From assembly GCF_001905095.1 (NCBI RefSeq), contig NZ_LWLS01000083.1:186001-250000 (forward strand): a stretch of 64,000 bases of DNA. The letters run 5' to 3'. Every line of letters starts with the position of its first letter. The first letter of the stretch is position 1. The DNA is from Micromonospora sp. CB01531 (GTDB lineage: Bacteria > Actinomycetota > Actinomycetes > Mycobacteriales > Micromonosporaceae). A program made the position numbers and the translations under genes. The notes under the pieces were generated by a model, which was not told the DNA's origin, made no database searches, and saw only the letters and a program-made list of their open reading frames with translations. Shown in pieces: positions 1 to 7,767 of the stretch.

Positions 1-102
1 GCGGGCCTGCGTCGAATCATGACACAGCCGACGCGCGGCGACGGGGACCGCGAGTCGGCGTCCGGCTCGTCACTGGCCGGTGCGGCGCCGTCCGGTTTCG
101 GT

Positions 103-108
103 TAGCGT
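103..108 (+). promoter_or_regulatory. -10 box of a leaderless promoter for the OsmC gene
   Basis: TAGCGT lies exactly 7 bases before the ATG at 116, with no Shine-Dalgarno between them. This spacing puts the transcription start on or beside the start codon. The same layout recurs at about a dozen genes in this window. No convincing -35 box is visible. Bases 1-102 hold no gene I can support. Confidence 0.5.
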
Positions 109-115
109 CGGTGGC

Positions 116-547
116 ATGCCTATCCGTACCGCTTCCGCACGCTGGCAGGGCAACCTCACCGAAGGGGCCGGCACGGTCCGCACCGGCAAGGGTGGCCTGA
201 CCGGCAACTACTCCTTCAAGTCGCGTTTCGAGGAGGGCGAGGGGACCAACCCCGAGGAGTTGATCGGCGCGGCGCACGCCGCCTGCTTCTCGATGGCCCT
301 CTCCAAGCAGCTCGCCGACGCGGGCGCGACCGACACCTCGGTGGAGACCACCGCCAAGGTGCACTTCGACAAGACCGACGCGGGGATGACCGTCACCCGG
401 ATCGACCTGGAGACCGTCGGCCAGGTCCCGGGCATGGACGAGGCCCAGTTCGGCAAGCTGGCCGAGGCGGCCAAGGAGAACTGCCCGATCTCCCGGCTGC
501 TCTCCCCTGGCGCGCAGATCACCCTCAACGCCCGCCTGGCCTCCTGA
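116..547 (+). CDS. OsmC family peroxiredoxin
   Basis: This encodes a 143-residue cytoplasmic OsmC/Ohr-type protein, expected to reduce organic hydroperoxides with a pair of cysteines. Both are visible: Cys57 in the HAACFSMALS motif and Cys123 in ENCPISRLL. This is the OsmC subgroup pattern, one cysteine on the central helix and the second about 66 residues later. Length matches the family (about 140). I use ATG 116 rather than the longer frame from 80, because the family's N-terminal sequence starts here and a -10-like TAGCGT sits 7 bases upstream. It is monocistronic; the next gene starts 84 bases downstream. The electron donor cannot be told from sequence. Confidence 0.93.
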   Translation: MPIRTASARWQGNLTEGAGTVRTGKGGLTGNYSFKSRFEEGEGTNPEELIGAAHAACFSMALSKQLADAGATDTSVETTAKVHFDKTDAGMTVTRIDLETVGQVPGMDEAQFGKLAEAAKENCPISRLLSPGAQITLNARLAS

Positions 548-631
548 CCCACCGTCGCGCCGCCCGGAGCCGGGCGGAGACGCGGATCTTGGGGCGTGGG
601 TCCGGGCGGCGCGGTGGGGGAGAATGGGCGG

Positions 632-982
632 GTGGCCGTGGAGATGAGCCGTGAGCGATTCGAGGAGCTGGTCGGCGAAGCCCTCGACGAGGTGCCCGAG
701 GAACTGCTCGGGCTGATGAGCAACGTGGTCATCCTGGTCGAGGACAACCCACCACCGGGCGAGGACCTGCTCGGCCTCTACGAGGGGCACGCGCTGACCG
801 AACGGGGCTGGGACTACTCCGGCGTCCTGCCCGACCGCATCCTCATCTACCGGAACCCGATCCTGGGCATCTGTGACACTGAGGAGGACGTGGTGGACGA
901 GGTCGCGGTGACCGTGGTGCACGAGATCGCCCACCACTTCGGCATCGACGACGAGCGGCTGCACGCCCTCGGCTGGGCCTGA
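632..982 (+). CDS. small zincin-like metallopeptidase family protein (DUF1025 type)
   Basis: This 116-residue protein carries a zinc-protease HExxH signature, HEIAH at residues 97-101, followed by HFGIDDERL near the C terminus. That arrangement is typical of the minimal actinobacterial DUF1025 'possibly zinc metallopeptidase' family. No signal peptide or membrane segment is seen, so it is probably cytoplasmic. GTG 632 is preferred because GGGGGAG ends about 9 bases upstream; ATG 644 is an alternative. Substrate is unknown. The catalytic motif is seen directly; activity is inferred from the family. Confidence 0.85.
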   Translation: MAVEMSRERFEELVGEALDEVPEELLGLMSNVVILVEDNPPPGEDLLGLYEGHALTERGWDYSGVLPDRILIYRNPILGICDTEEDVVDEVAVTVVHEIAHHFGIDDERLHALGWA

Positions 983-1074
983 CCGGACGCGCCGCCGCTC
1001 CGCTCGGCCGATCCCCGGCGTTGCGCGGTTCCCCTAATCTGCGGGCAGGCACATCCCGATGCAGGAGGAAACCC

Positions 1075-1794
1075 ATGCGCAGCGCGCTGTTCTCCGCGGA
1101 GAACCTTGAGAAGGAGTCCCAGCAGCCGGGCATGCGGCTGCAGAACTCCAAGATGCTGAAGATCGAGCTGAACGGCGAGGCGATGGCCCGGGTCGGGTCC
1201 ATGGTCGCCTACCAGGGGCAGGTGCAGTTCCAGGCGCTCGGCTCCGGCGGCATCGGCAAGTTCATCAAGCAGCGACTCACCGGTGAGGGCGTCCCGCTGA
1301 TGAAGCTCACCGGCCGGGGCGACGTCTTCCTCGCCGACCTCGCCAAGGACGTACACATCATCGACCTGGAGCCCGGCGACGCCCTGTCGATCAACGGCTC
1401 CAGCGTGCTCGCCTTCGACTCCACGCTGAGCTACGACATCAAGATGGTCAGCGGCATGGGCTTCGCCGCCTCCGGCCTGTTCAACTGCGTCTTCACCGGC
1501 CACGGCCGGATCGCCGTCACCACCGAGGGCACCCCGGTGGTGCTCACCGTGGACGCCCCGACCTACGTCGACCCGCAGGCCGCGGTCTGCTGGTCGGCCA
1601 ACCTGCAGACCGGCTACCACCGGGCCGAGCAGCTCGGCCTCGGCACGCTGATCGGCCGCCGCACCGGTGAGGCGTTCACGATGAGCTTCGCCGGTCAGGG
1701 CTTCGTCGTGGTCCAGCCGTCGGAGGAGCGGCCGGTGCCGGGCAGCGGTGCCCAGCAGGAGCAGGGCGGCCTGCTCGGCGGGCTGCTGCAGTGA
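1075..1794 (+). CDS. AIM24 family protein
   Basis: This 239-residue protein belongs to the AIM24 (PF01987) beta-rich family. The features are a repeated beta-strand fold, conserved FLADLAKDVHIIDLEPGD-type stretches, and a long region with TYVDPQAAVCWSANL. The C-terminal tail is Gln/Gly-rich, ending GGLLGGLLQ. The start is secure: AGGAGG at 1063-1068 lies 6 bases before ATG 1075. Bacterial members are of uncertain function; eukaryotic AIM24 is mitochondrial. No signal peptide is present. A strong hairpin follows at once (1801-1836), so the gene is probably transcribed alone. Confidence 0.88.
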   Translation: MRSALFSAENLEKESQQPGMRLQNSKMLKIELNGEAMARVGSMVAYQGQVQFQALGSGGIGKFIKQRLTGEGVPLMKLTGRGDVFLADLAKDVHIIDLEPGDALSINGSSVLAFDSTLSYDIKMVSGMGFAASGLFNCVFTGHGRIAVTTEGTPVVLTVDAPTYVDPQAAVCWSANLQTGYHRAEQLGLGTLIGRRTGEAFTMSFAGQGFVVVQPSEERPVPGSGAQQEQGGLLGGLLQ

Positions 1795-1800
1795 CCGTCG

Positions 1801-1836
1801 GGTGCGCGGGACGCCGGTCCGGGTGTCCCGCGCACC
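1801..1836. terminator. bidirectional intrinsic-type terminator hairpin
   Basis: A 12-bp perfect inverted repeat (GGTGCGCGGGAC ... GTCCCGCGCACC) with a 12-base loop fills the gap between two convergent stop codons, the AIM24 gene ending at 1794 and pheA ending at 1838. There is no U-tract, which is usual for high-GC actinobacterial terminators. Confidence 0.7.
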
Positions 1837-1837
1837 G

Positions 1838-2794
1838 TCAGCTCAGCTCCCCCGCGCGCAGGCGGGACAGCCAGGCCGCCGCGTCGGCGTAGTCGGCGTC
1901 GGAGAGGCCGGCCGGGGCGGGGACCGGGCGGTCGTTCACCGCCGCGGTCCAGCGGTGCCGGGGGTACGACCCGAGGAAGCGCACGCCGGCACAGACGCGG
2001 TGCAGCCCCTGCAACGCCTCGCCGAGGCGCACGTCGGCGACATGCCCGGTGCAGTCGAGGAAGAAGACGTACCGGCCGAGCGCCTCGCCGGTCGGGCGCG
2101 ACTCGATCCGGGTCATGTTCACCCCGCGGACGGCCAGCTCCATGAGCACCGAGAGCAGCGCGCCGACCCGGTCATGGGCGATGTAGATCGCCAGCGACGT
2201 GACGTCGTCTCCGGTAGGCGGCGGGGGTGGGCCCGGGCGGGACACCAGCGCGAATCGGGTCACCGCGTCCGGGTGGTCGGCGATCTTGTCGGCGAGCACG
2301 GCCAGCCGGTGCCGGGTCGCGCCGATCGGAGCACTGATGGCCGCGTCGTACTCGCCAGCGGCCGCGCCCGCCGCGGCGGCACCGTTGGAGAGCACGTCGA
2401 TCACGGTCGCGTCGGGCAGGTGGTCGCGCAGCCAGCCCCGGCACTGGGTGGACGCCTGCGGGTGCGCCGCCACGCTGCGCACCTCGGCCAGCGAGCCCCC
2501 GGGCCGGGCCGCGAGCACGAACTCCACCGGCAGGATCACCTCGCGGGTGATCACCAGCGGCTCGCCCTCGGCCAACTCGTCAAGAGTCACCCCGACCGCG
2601 CCGCCGATCGAGTTCTCCAGCGGCACCAGTGCCGCGTCCGCCTCCCCGGCCCGTACGGCGTCCAGCGCCTCGCCGACGCTGCGGGCCGGCGTACGGCTGC
2701 CGTGCTCGGCGGCGGGCACGGTACGCAGCGCCTGCTCGGCGAAGGTGCCCTCGGGACCCAGGTAGACGAAGCGGGTCGGCGGTGTTCCCGGCAT
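1838..2794 (-). CDS. pheA: prephenate dehydratase
   Basis: The 318-residue monofunctional enzyme converts prephenate to phenylpyruvate in phenylalanine synthesis. The N-terminal half is the dehydratase domain (FVYLGPEGTFAEQAL from residue 9, PLENSIGGAV near 59). It contains the catalytic-site TRF motif at 179-181. The C-terminal half is an ACT regulatory domain (about 199-275) with the phenylalanine-binding ESRP motif at 231-234, so feedback inhibition by phenylalanine is expected. There is no chorismate mutase domain. ATG 2794 is chosen because the domain begins right after it and a TAGGCT box lies 7 bases upstream. The lipoprotein gene upstream ends only 11 bases before this start. Confidence 0.95.
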   Translation of the reverse strand: MPGTPPTRFVYLGPEGTFAEQALRTVPAAEHGSRTPARSVGEALDAVRAGEADAALVPLENSIGGAVGVTLDELAEGEPLVITREVILPVEFVLAARPGGSLAEVRSVAAHPQASTQCRGWLRDHLPDATVIDVLSNGAAAAGAAAGEYDAAISAPIGATRHRLAVLADKIADHPDAVTRFALVSRPGPPPPPTGDDVTSLAIYIAHDRVGALLSVLMELAVRGVNMTRIESRPTGEALGRYVFFLDCTGHVADVRLGEALQGLHRVCAGVRFLGSYPRHRWTAAVNDRPVPAPAGLSDADYADAAAWLSRLRAGELS

Positions 2795-2801
2795 GGCGAC
2801 C

Positions 2802-2807
2802 AGCCTA
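2802..2807 (-). promoter_or_regulatory. -10 box for a leaderless pheA transcript
   Basis: On the minus strand TAGGCT is followed by 7 bases and then the pheA ATG. The box overlaps the stop codon region of the preceding lipoprotein gene. pheA may therefore have its own promoter despite lying 11 bases behind another gene. Confidence 0.5.
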
Positions 2808-3356
2808 CGCACCAGGGGTGCCGTCGCAGGCCAGGGTGCGGATACCGGATGGGGCGATCGTGCGCACCTCGACGCCACAGACGTCCGTCCCCGCGGTCAC
2901 AAGCTCCAGGTCGGTGGGTTTGCCCCGGGTCACCACCTGGAGTTCCTCGTGCCCGGTCACCTGCAGCACCGTGTACTGCCATTCCTCGGCGCAGAGCGGC
3001 CCGGTCCGGACCGTGACCCGGACGTCGCTGGACAGCACCCGGGCCGGCCCGCGCAGCAGCGACACCACCCGGTCGCCGGAGGGGCCGGAGCGGCAGGGCG
3101 TCGCGGCATGGCCGGTGGGGGTGGGGGCGAGGGTGGCCGGAGCGTTCGGCGTCCCGGTCGGCGGGGTCGGGGTGGGTACGCCGGTGGCGGTCGGGACGGG
3201 GGTGGTGGGGGCGGTCGACTGCCGCAGCTCCGGCGGGGTGCCGCAGGCGCCGAGCAGCAGCGCGACCAGGACGGCCGGGATCGCCGGCAGGGTGAGCCGC
3301 GCCGCCGGGGCGGTCAGTGGGCGGCGGGTGGAGGGGCTGGGTGAGGTGGGGGGCAC
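2805..3356 (-). CDS. secreted lipoprotein of unknown function
   Basis: This predicts a 183-residue lipoprotein. The N terminus has Arg residues, a hydrophobic stretch and a lipobox LLGAC with the lipidated Cys38. A Pro/Thr/Val-rich linker follows (about residues 45-85), typical of actinobacterial cell-wall-spanning tethers. The C-terminal domain (about 85-183) has four cysteines and no family I recognise. GTG 3356 has GAGGA about 8 bases upstream. It lies just upstream of pheA on the same strand, but nothing links the two functions. Confidence 0.8.
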   Translation of the reverse strand: MPPTSPSPSTRRPLTAPAARLTLPAIPAVLVALLLGACGTPPELRQSTAPTTPVPTATGVPTPTPPTGTPNAPATLAPTPTGHAATPCRSGPSGDRVVSLLRGPARVLSSDVRVTVRTGPLCAEEWQYTVLQVTGHEELQVVTRGKPTDLELVTAGTDVCGVEVRTIAPSGIRTLACDGTPGA

Positions 3357-3437
3357 GGTCCGATCCTCGGCACGACGGACGTCATTGCGGCCGGCTGGCC
3401 GAGCCCATCGTAGGAGGATCTTCCGGCCGGGTGAAGG

Positions 3438-3827
3438 TCACGCGTGGAACCGGTGCCCGGCCCGCTCCAGTGCGTTCGTGGCCTCGGCCAGCCGCACCGC
3501 GGGCACCAACACGTGGTCGGTGTCGTACGTGGAGAAGGCCACCACGTTGACCCGGGCCCGGGCGAGCGGGTCGACCAGCGCGGCGAGGGTGCCGGTGACC
3601 GGCGCGTCCTGCGGGCCGACCAGGCGCAGGCAGCGCCAGTCGGTCTCGACGTCCGCGTGATCGGGCACCCGGCCGGTCGGGCAGATCAGCGAGATCCCGT
3701 CGGCGGTCCAGCTCACCGTCACCACGTCGGCGGCACCCAGGTCGCTCCAGACCTGTGGCGGCAGCGTGGTGCCGGCCGGCAGGCGACACACGGCGTACTC
3801 GCCGGGCAACAGGGCGACATCGAGCAT
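3438..3827 (-). CDS. ACT domain-containing protein (CASTOR/ACT_7 type)
   Basis: This small 129-residue cytoplasmic protein is built from ACT-like folds. The C-terminal half, GTLAALVDPLARARVNVVAF followed by STYDTDHVLV, is characteristic of the stand-alone ACT proteins related to the arginine sensor CASTOR. No catalytic domain is attached, so it is more likely a small-molecule-binding regulator than an enzyme. The ligand is unknown. ATG 3827 follows TAAGGT (3834-3839) by 6 bases, suggesting leaderless expression. It stands alone between the lipoprotein and the PAS protein. Confidence 0.8.
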   Translation of the reverse strand: MLDVALLPGEYAVCRLPAGTTLPPQVWSDLGAADVVTVSWTADGISLICPTGRVPDHADVETDWRCLRLVGPQDAPVTGTLAALVDPLARARVNVVAFSTYDTDHVLVPAVRLAEATNALERAGHRFHA

Positions 3828-3833
3828 GATGGC

Positions 3834-3839
3834 ACCTTA
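3834..3839 (-). promoter_or_regulatory. -10 box upstream of the ACT-domain gene
   Basis: TAAGGT on the minus strand, 6 bases before ATG 3827. No SD is visible, consistent with a leaderless transcript. Confidence 0.4.
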
Positions 3840-3900
3840 CGGCCTCGGTGGGGGCCGGCCCCAGCATCGCCCGGTGCGGCGAAGGCCACATCGACGCAGG

Positions 3901-4356
3901 TCAGACCGCCGAGAAGAAGGTCAATGAGCCAGCCACCTCACCCTCGGCGAGCACCGGCGTGGAGATGGCGTCCACCGTGGTGCCGGCGTCGGCTCCGGGG
4001 CCCTGGACCCGGAGCAGGCCTCGGGCCAGCCGCCCGGAGTGCAGGGCGAGCAGCGGCGGGATCTTGTCGGTCTCCTGCTCGGTCAGCTCGCTCGGCTGGG
4101 CGCTGAAGTCGACCAGGCGCAGCCCGCCCTCCAGCAGCGGCCGTCCGATCACGTCCTCCGGCGCACCGAGACAGAGCAGGTCGCAGCCCGCCAGGGAGAT
4201 CGCCACCACGGTGGTGTCGGCGTCGATCAACAGGCACGGCTCGGCGGCCCGGGAGACCGTGCCGGACCACTGGCCGAAGTTGTCGAACTCCTGCTCGGTC
4301 GGTGTCCCCGCCGCGGGCACGAGCACTTCCGAGAGCGAGAGTTCGACGTGGGCCAC
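3901..4356 (-). CDS. PAS-domain-like protein
   Basis: This encodes about 151 residues resembling a single PAS fold: a CLLIDADTTVVAIS strand pair, a loop and a GRPLLEGGLRLVDF segment, then beta strands to the C terminus. No kinase, HTH or GGDEF output domain is attached, so it would act as a free sensor or binding partner. I use GTG 4356, which has AGGAGG four bases upstream. A longer in-frame form from 4389 exists, but it would place this SD inside the coding region. Function is unknown. Confidence 0.65.
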   Translation of the reverse strand: MAHVELSLSEVLVPAAGTPTEQEFDNFGQWSGTVSRAAEPCLLIDADTTVVAISLAGCDLLCLGAPEDVIGRPLLEGGLRLVDFSAQPSELTEQETDKIPPLLALHSGRLARGLLRVQGPGADAGTTVDAISTPVLAEGEVAGSLTFFSAV

Positions 4357-4576
4357 CGCGCCTCCTATGTACACCGACGGTCTGTCCACGCTAGCCGGTC
4401 GTCACGGCGACCGCCTGACCGCGCTGCATCCTCCGGCCGCCGGTGCCGCTCGGCTGCGGCGGAGCCGTGGGATAGGTGTCGGTGCGAAGAGTGCCCGGTG
4501 CCGGGCGGCCGGCGACGGCGCGGGCCGACGGAACCACCGGGGCGGGTCCGTGGGCCGCGTGGCGTCGCCGGAGACG

Positions 4577-5314
4577 TTACCGGCGGGCGGCCCGCTTGTC
4601 AGCGGCCGTTCGGCCCTCGTCGTACCACCGGTAGTCGGCTGCTGGACGGTACGTGCCGTTGAGCCACGTCGACGGGTGCTGGGCGACCCGGGAGAGCTTC
4701 TCGGCGGTGGCCGGGCTGATCCGGTTGCCGGCCGCCACGAGCAGCCGGTCCAGCTCCCGGTGGGTGGCCATGAGGCAGTCCTTCGGCAGGCCGTAGACGC
4801 TGATCACCCCGGAGCCGACGAAGGTCAGCACCGGGGTGACCGGGATGGGCAGGCCGACCGCCTCGGAGAGCGCCTTGCCGGCCCGCTTGGCGTCCCGCCG
4901 GGCCTCGGCCACATAGGGCGGACGCTTGCCGTTGATCTGCACCACGTCGCCGGCGACGAGCACGCGGGCCCGGCCGTGGTCGGCGATGGTGACCGCGAAG
5001 AGGCCGCTCGGCCCGATGGCGAGGAACCCGGCCCGCTCGTCCTGCCCGCGATCGAGGAGCACGTCCGCGACGTCCGTCCGGGGCCACTCGATGACGTACC
5101 AGGCCGGACCGAGGTGGTTGAGCTGGCCGAGCGCGCGGGCCCCGGCCGCCTCCAGCCGGCGGGCGCCCCGCTCGGCCCGGCGGCGGCGGGCCCACTCGAG
5201 TGGTGTCGGCCGGGCCGGCTCGAGCACCGGGGTGGCCTCGACCCGGGGCGGTGGCACCGCCACGGGTGGCAAGGCCCGGGTGGGTACGGCTTGACGAGCG
5301 GGAAAGACAGTCAT
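4577..5314 (-). CDS. NERD-like nuclease-related domain protein
   Basis: The predicted protein has 245 residues. The N-terminal about 45 residues are Pro/Arg-rich. Then comes a region like the NERD domain (about 60-170): GARALGQLNHLGPAWYVIEW, an AIGPSGLFAVTI strand that matches the NERD 'hxVGPsGvfvIdtK' signature, and a following helix with RRDAKRAGKAL. The usual acidic residue before the VGP strand and the Lys after it are not seen, so nuclease activity is doubtful. ATG 5314 is supported by GGAGG five bases upstream. No signal peptide. It is divergent from arginine deiminase. Confidence 0.6.
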   Translation of the reverse strand: MTVFPARQAVPTRALPPVAVPPPRVEATPVLEPARPTPLEWARRRRAERGARRLEAAGARALGQLNHLGPAWYVIEWPRTDVADVLLDRGQDERAGFLAIGPSGLFAVTIADHGRARVLVAGDVVQINGKRPPYVAEARRDAKRAGKALSEAVGLPIPVTPVLTFVGSGVISVYGLPKDCLMATHRELDRLLVAAGNRISPATAEKLSRVAQHPSTWLNGTYRPAADYRWYDEGRTAADKRAARR

Positions 5315-5411
5315 CGCGACCTCCGGCAAAAGGTCCCTCGAAGTTACGTCTTCACTACCCTACGTTGCGGACCCCGGTGGTCGGCAAGTTGGAGCACCGG
5401 AATGAGTGCGG

Positions 5412-5428
5412 ATGAATGCCATATTCAT
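5412..5428 (+). promoter_or_regulatory. possible ArgR operator (ARG box) upstream of arginine deiminase
   Basis: The 17-base sequence ATGAATGCCATATTCAT is an inverted repeat (TGAAT-N5-ATTCA). It resembles ARG boxes: the enteric core is TGAAT-N4-ATTCA, and Streptomyces boxes carry ATGCATGCCCATTGCAT-like sequence. It is AT-rich in a GC-rich region and lies about 50 bases before the arcA start. Binding by ArgR is inference. Confidence 0.4.
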
Positions 5429-5465
5429 TCACACTTCTTTTCCGGATGGTGCGGAAGCCCTGCCC

Positions 5466-5471
5466 TACGCT
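5466..5471 (+). promoter_or_regulatory. -10 box of a leaderless arcA promoter
   Basis: TACGCT followed by 6 bases and then GTG 5478. This supports the GTG start over the longer reading frame that begins at 5406. The candidate ARG box lies about 40 bases further upstream. Confidence 0.5.
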
Positions 5472-5477
5472 GCGAAG

Positions 5478-6689
5478 GTGACCCACTACGTGGACAGCGA
5501 GGTCGCCCGGCTCGGCACCGTGCTGCTGCACCGCCCCGGGCCGGAACTCGCCCGGCTCACACCACGCAACAACGACTCGTTGCTCTTCGACGCTATCCCA
5601 TGGGTGGGGCGGGCACAGGAGGAGCATGACGCGTTCGCGGCCGCGCTGCGCGCCCGGGGCGTGGAGGTGCTCTACCTGTCGGCGCTGCTGGCCGAGACGC
5701 TCGCCCTGCCGGACGCCCGGGCGGAACTCACCGAACTGGTGCTGCGCTCGCCCCGACTGGGCGACACGCTGCGCCGGCGGGTCGCCGACCACCTCGGATA
5801 CCTCGACCCGGCCGCCCTGGCCGACGTGTTCATCGCCGGGCTCGCGCACGAGGAACTGCGGATCGGCCGGGACCGGCCGGGCGGTCTGGTCTGGACACTG
5901 ATGGACCGGCACGACTTCGTCATCGACCCGTTGCCCAACCTGCTCTTCACCCGGGACTCCTCGGTCTGGATCGGGGACCGGGTTGGGGTGACCAGTCTGG
6001 CCATGCCCGCGCGGCGGCGGGAGAGCGGGCTGACCGACGCGATCTACCGGCACCATCCGCGCTTCGCCGGTACGCAGTTCGTCTACCACGCCGAGCTGGA
6101 GCACCTGGAGGGTGGCGACGTGCTGCTGCTCGCACCGGGTGTGCTCGCCGTGGGGGTGGGCGAGCGGACCACCCCGGCCGGGGCGGAACGCCTGGCCCGG
6201 CAGGTCTTCGCCGCCGGCCTGGCCCACACCATCCTGGTCGTCCCGATCGCCCAGGAGCGGGCGACCATGCACCTGGACACCGTCTGCACGATGGTCGACG
6301 TGGACGCCGTGCTGATGTATCCGAACATCGCCAGCTCGCTGTCGGCGTACACGGTCATCGCCGGGGTGGACGGCGACGAGCCGCGGGTCGACGGCCCGGC
6401 GCCGTTCCTGCGCGCCGCCGCCGACGCGATGGACCTCGACCAGCTCCGGGTGATCGACACCGGCCTCGACCCGGTCACCGCCGAGCGGGAACAGTGGGAC
6501 GACGGCAACAACACCCTCGCCCTCGCGCCCCGGCTCTGCGTGGGCTACGAGCGGAACGTGGAGACCAACGCCCAACTGGACCGGGCCGGCATCGAGGTGA
6601 TCGCCATCGCCGGCTCCGAGCTGGGTTCCGGCCGGGGCGGGCCGCGCTGCATGTCCTGCCCGCTGGTCCGCGAGCCGCTGCGCCGCTGA
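5478..6689 (+). CDS. arcA: arginine deiminase
   Basis: The 403-residue enzyme hydrolyses arginine to citrulline and ammonia. Visible motifs are the N-terminal HYVDSEVARL and HRPGPELARLTPRNND, the FTRDSS substrate loop, EGGDVL, HLDT, and the C-terminal GGPRCMSCP with nucleophile Cys391. Length matches the family (about 400-420). I start at GTG 5478, where family members begin and which sits 6 bases after a -10-like TACGCT; the frame extends upstream to 5406 without homology. No ornithine carbamoyltransferase or carbamate kinase lies nearby, so the full ADI pathway is not clustered. A hairpin terminator follows at 6694. Confidence 0.95.
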   Translation: MTHYVDSEVARLGTVLLHRPGPELARLTPRNNDSLLFDAIPWVGRAQEEHDAFAAALRARGVEVLYLSALLAETLALPDARAELTELVLRSPRLGDTLRRRVADHLGYLDPAALADVFIAGLAHEELRIGRDRPGGLVWTLMDRHDFVIDPLPNLLFTRDSSVWIGDRVGVTSLAMPARRRESGLTDAIYRHHPRFAGTQFVYHAELEHLEGGDVLLLAPGVLAVGVGERTTPAGAERLARQVFAAGLAHTILVVPIAQERATMHLDTVCTMVDVDAVLMYPNIASSLSAYTVIAGVDGDEPRVDGPAPFLRAAADAMDLDQLRVIDTGLDPVTAEREQWDDGNNTLALAPRLCVGYERNVETNAQLDRAGIEVIAIAGSELGSGRGGPRCMSCPLVREPLRR

Positions 6690-6693
6690 CGAC

Positions 6694-6723
6694 GACGGGC
6701 CCCGGTCGACACCGGGGCCCGTC
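6694..6723. terminator. bidirectional terminator hairpin
   Basis: A perfect 13-bp stem (GACGGGCCCCGGT / ACCGGGGCCCGTC) with a CGAC tetraloop lies between the convergent arcA (ends 6689) and DUF5926 (ends 6738) genes. Confidence 0.8.
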
Positions 6724-6737
6724 GAGCGAAGGATCGG

Positions 6738-7622
6738 TCAGCGCAGGGTGAGCTGGCGGCCGAGGAGGCCCTGGCGGGCCCGGCGCCCGGCCGCGTCCAG
6801 CGGCGCCTGCTCCTCCAGCGCCTCGGCGTACCGCTTGGCGAACTCGGTCACCGGCTCCTCCCACTCGGCGGCCGGGACCTCCTCGGGCAGGTCCCAGACC
6901 GGCACCAGGCGGCCGTGCGCCCGGAACATGCCGGCGAACCGGGTGCGTTCGCCGAGGGTCAGCGTGCCGGCCACGCTCAGCCGGGACAGCGCGTCCAGCG
7001 CCGTGTCCTCGTCGTCCGGCAGGACCCAGCGCACGTGCGCCTTCTCCGGCACCTGGCACCAGTACGCGGCCCGCGCCGCCGCCAGCTTCACCGTCGGGTA
7101 GACCGCCGCGTTGGCCCGCTCCAGGGACGCCTGCACGGTCGGGTCGTCGGCCGCCCCCGGGTCGAGCCAGAACTCGAACCCGTCGTGCATGGTGATCTCC
7201 AGCGGGCCGTCGACCAGGATGTCCTGGAGGCGGGGGCCCGGACCGGGCAGCGGCGGCACCGCCACCTGGCCGCCCGGTTCGGTACGCAGCGCGCAGAGCA
7301 GCGCGTCGGCCAGGTCCCGGGAGACGTCGCCGGACTGCTGGTGCCGCTGGAGCCCGATGAAGACCCGCCCGTCCGGCTTGGTCATCGCCGGGGCGGCCAT
7401 CGGCAGCACGGTGGCCAGGGTGACCGGCCGGTCGCCGTACTCCTCGACCAGCTCGGCGGTCAGCCGCAGCGGCGCGGAGGCGGCCGGAACCAGCTCACGT
7501 AGGGCGATCCACTCCGGCTCGTCGGCCAGCCCCTCGAACGGTCGGGGCACGAAGACGTCGCGCACCTTCTCCCGCTTCGGGGTGGCTTCGGCCGCCCGCT
7601 GGCTCTTTCGACGCTTGCTCAC
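6738..7622 (-). CDS. DUF5926 family protein
   Basis: This is a 294-residue cytoplasmic protein. The block VFVPRPFEGLADEPEWIAL and following RELVPAASAPLRL, then VTLATVLPMAAPAM and SGDVSRDLADALL, matches the DUF5926 family of Actinobacteria. Streptomyces members as I recall them carry an N-terminal SEC-C-like zinc motif; here the N terminus is only a short Lys/Arg-rich segment. Function unknown. The GTG start at 7622 overlaps the TGA of a 27-codon ORF (7619-7702) in a GTGA junction, suggesting translational coupling. The nearby anti-sigma-type ATPase, kinase and GDPD lie on the same strand. Confidence 0.85.
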   Translation of the reverse strand: MSKRRKSQRAAEATPKREKVRDVFVPRPFEGLADEPEWIALRELVPAASAPLRLTAELVEEYGDRPVTLATVLPMAAPAMTKPDGRVFIGLQRHQQSGDVSRDLADALLCALRTEPGGQVAVPPLPGPGPRLQDILVDGPLEITMHDGFEFWLDPGAADDPTVQASLERANAAVYPTVKLAAARAAYWCQVPEKAHVRWVLPDDEDTALDALSRLSVAGTLTLGERTRFAGMFRAHGRLVPVWDLPEEVPAAEWEEPVTEFAKRYAEALEEQAPLDAAGRRARQGLLGRQLTLR

Positions 7623-7702
7623 GCGCCCGCCTCGCTTCGCTCCGCGGCCGCATGAGCCTCCACGGCACTGCGCCTGATGATTCGCTCGCTGCGCTCGCTC
7701 AT
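7619..7702 (-). CDS. 27-residue leader-like mini-ORF with SER repeats
   Basis: ATG 7702 opens a 27-codon frame whose peptide begins MSERSERIIRRSAVE and ends AAAERSEAGA. Its stop overlaps the GTG of the DUF5926 gene (GTGA). The DNA is built of short AGCGAGCG/GCGAAGC-type repeats, and the SER units repeat at both ends. From memory, peptides starting MSERSERII occur widely next to genes in Micromonosporaceae, so this may be a dispersed repeat element rather than a gene with its own product. Either way it would control the coupling of the downstream start. I cannot tell whether the peptide is made. Confidence 0.45.
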   Translation of the reverse strand: MSERSERIIRRSAVEAHAAAERSEAGA

Positions 7703-7767
7703 GGCGACACAGCCTAGATGCCAGGGACGACCGGCGGGCGCAGGACCCACCCCCCAGAGGGCTCCGC

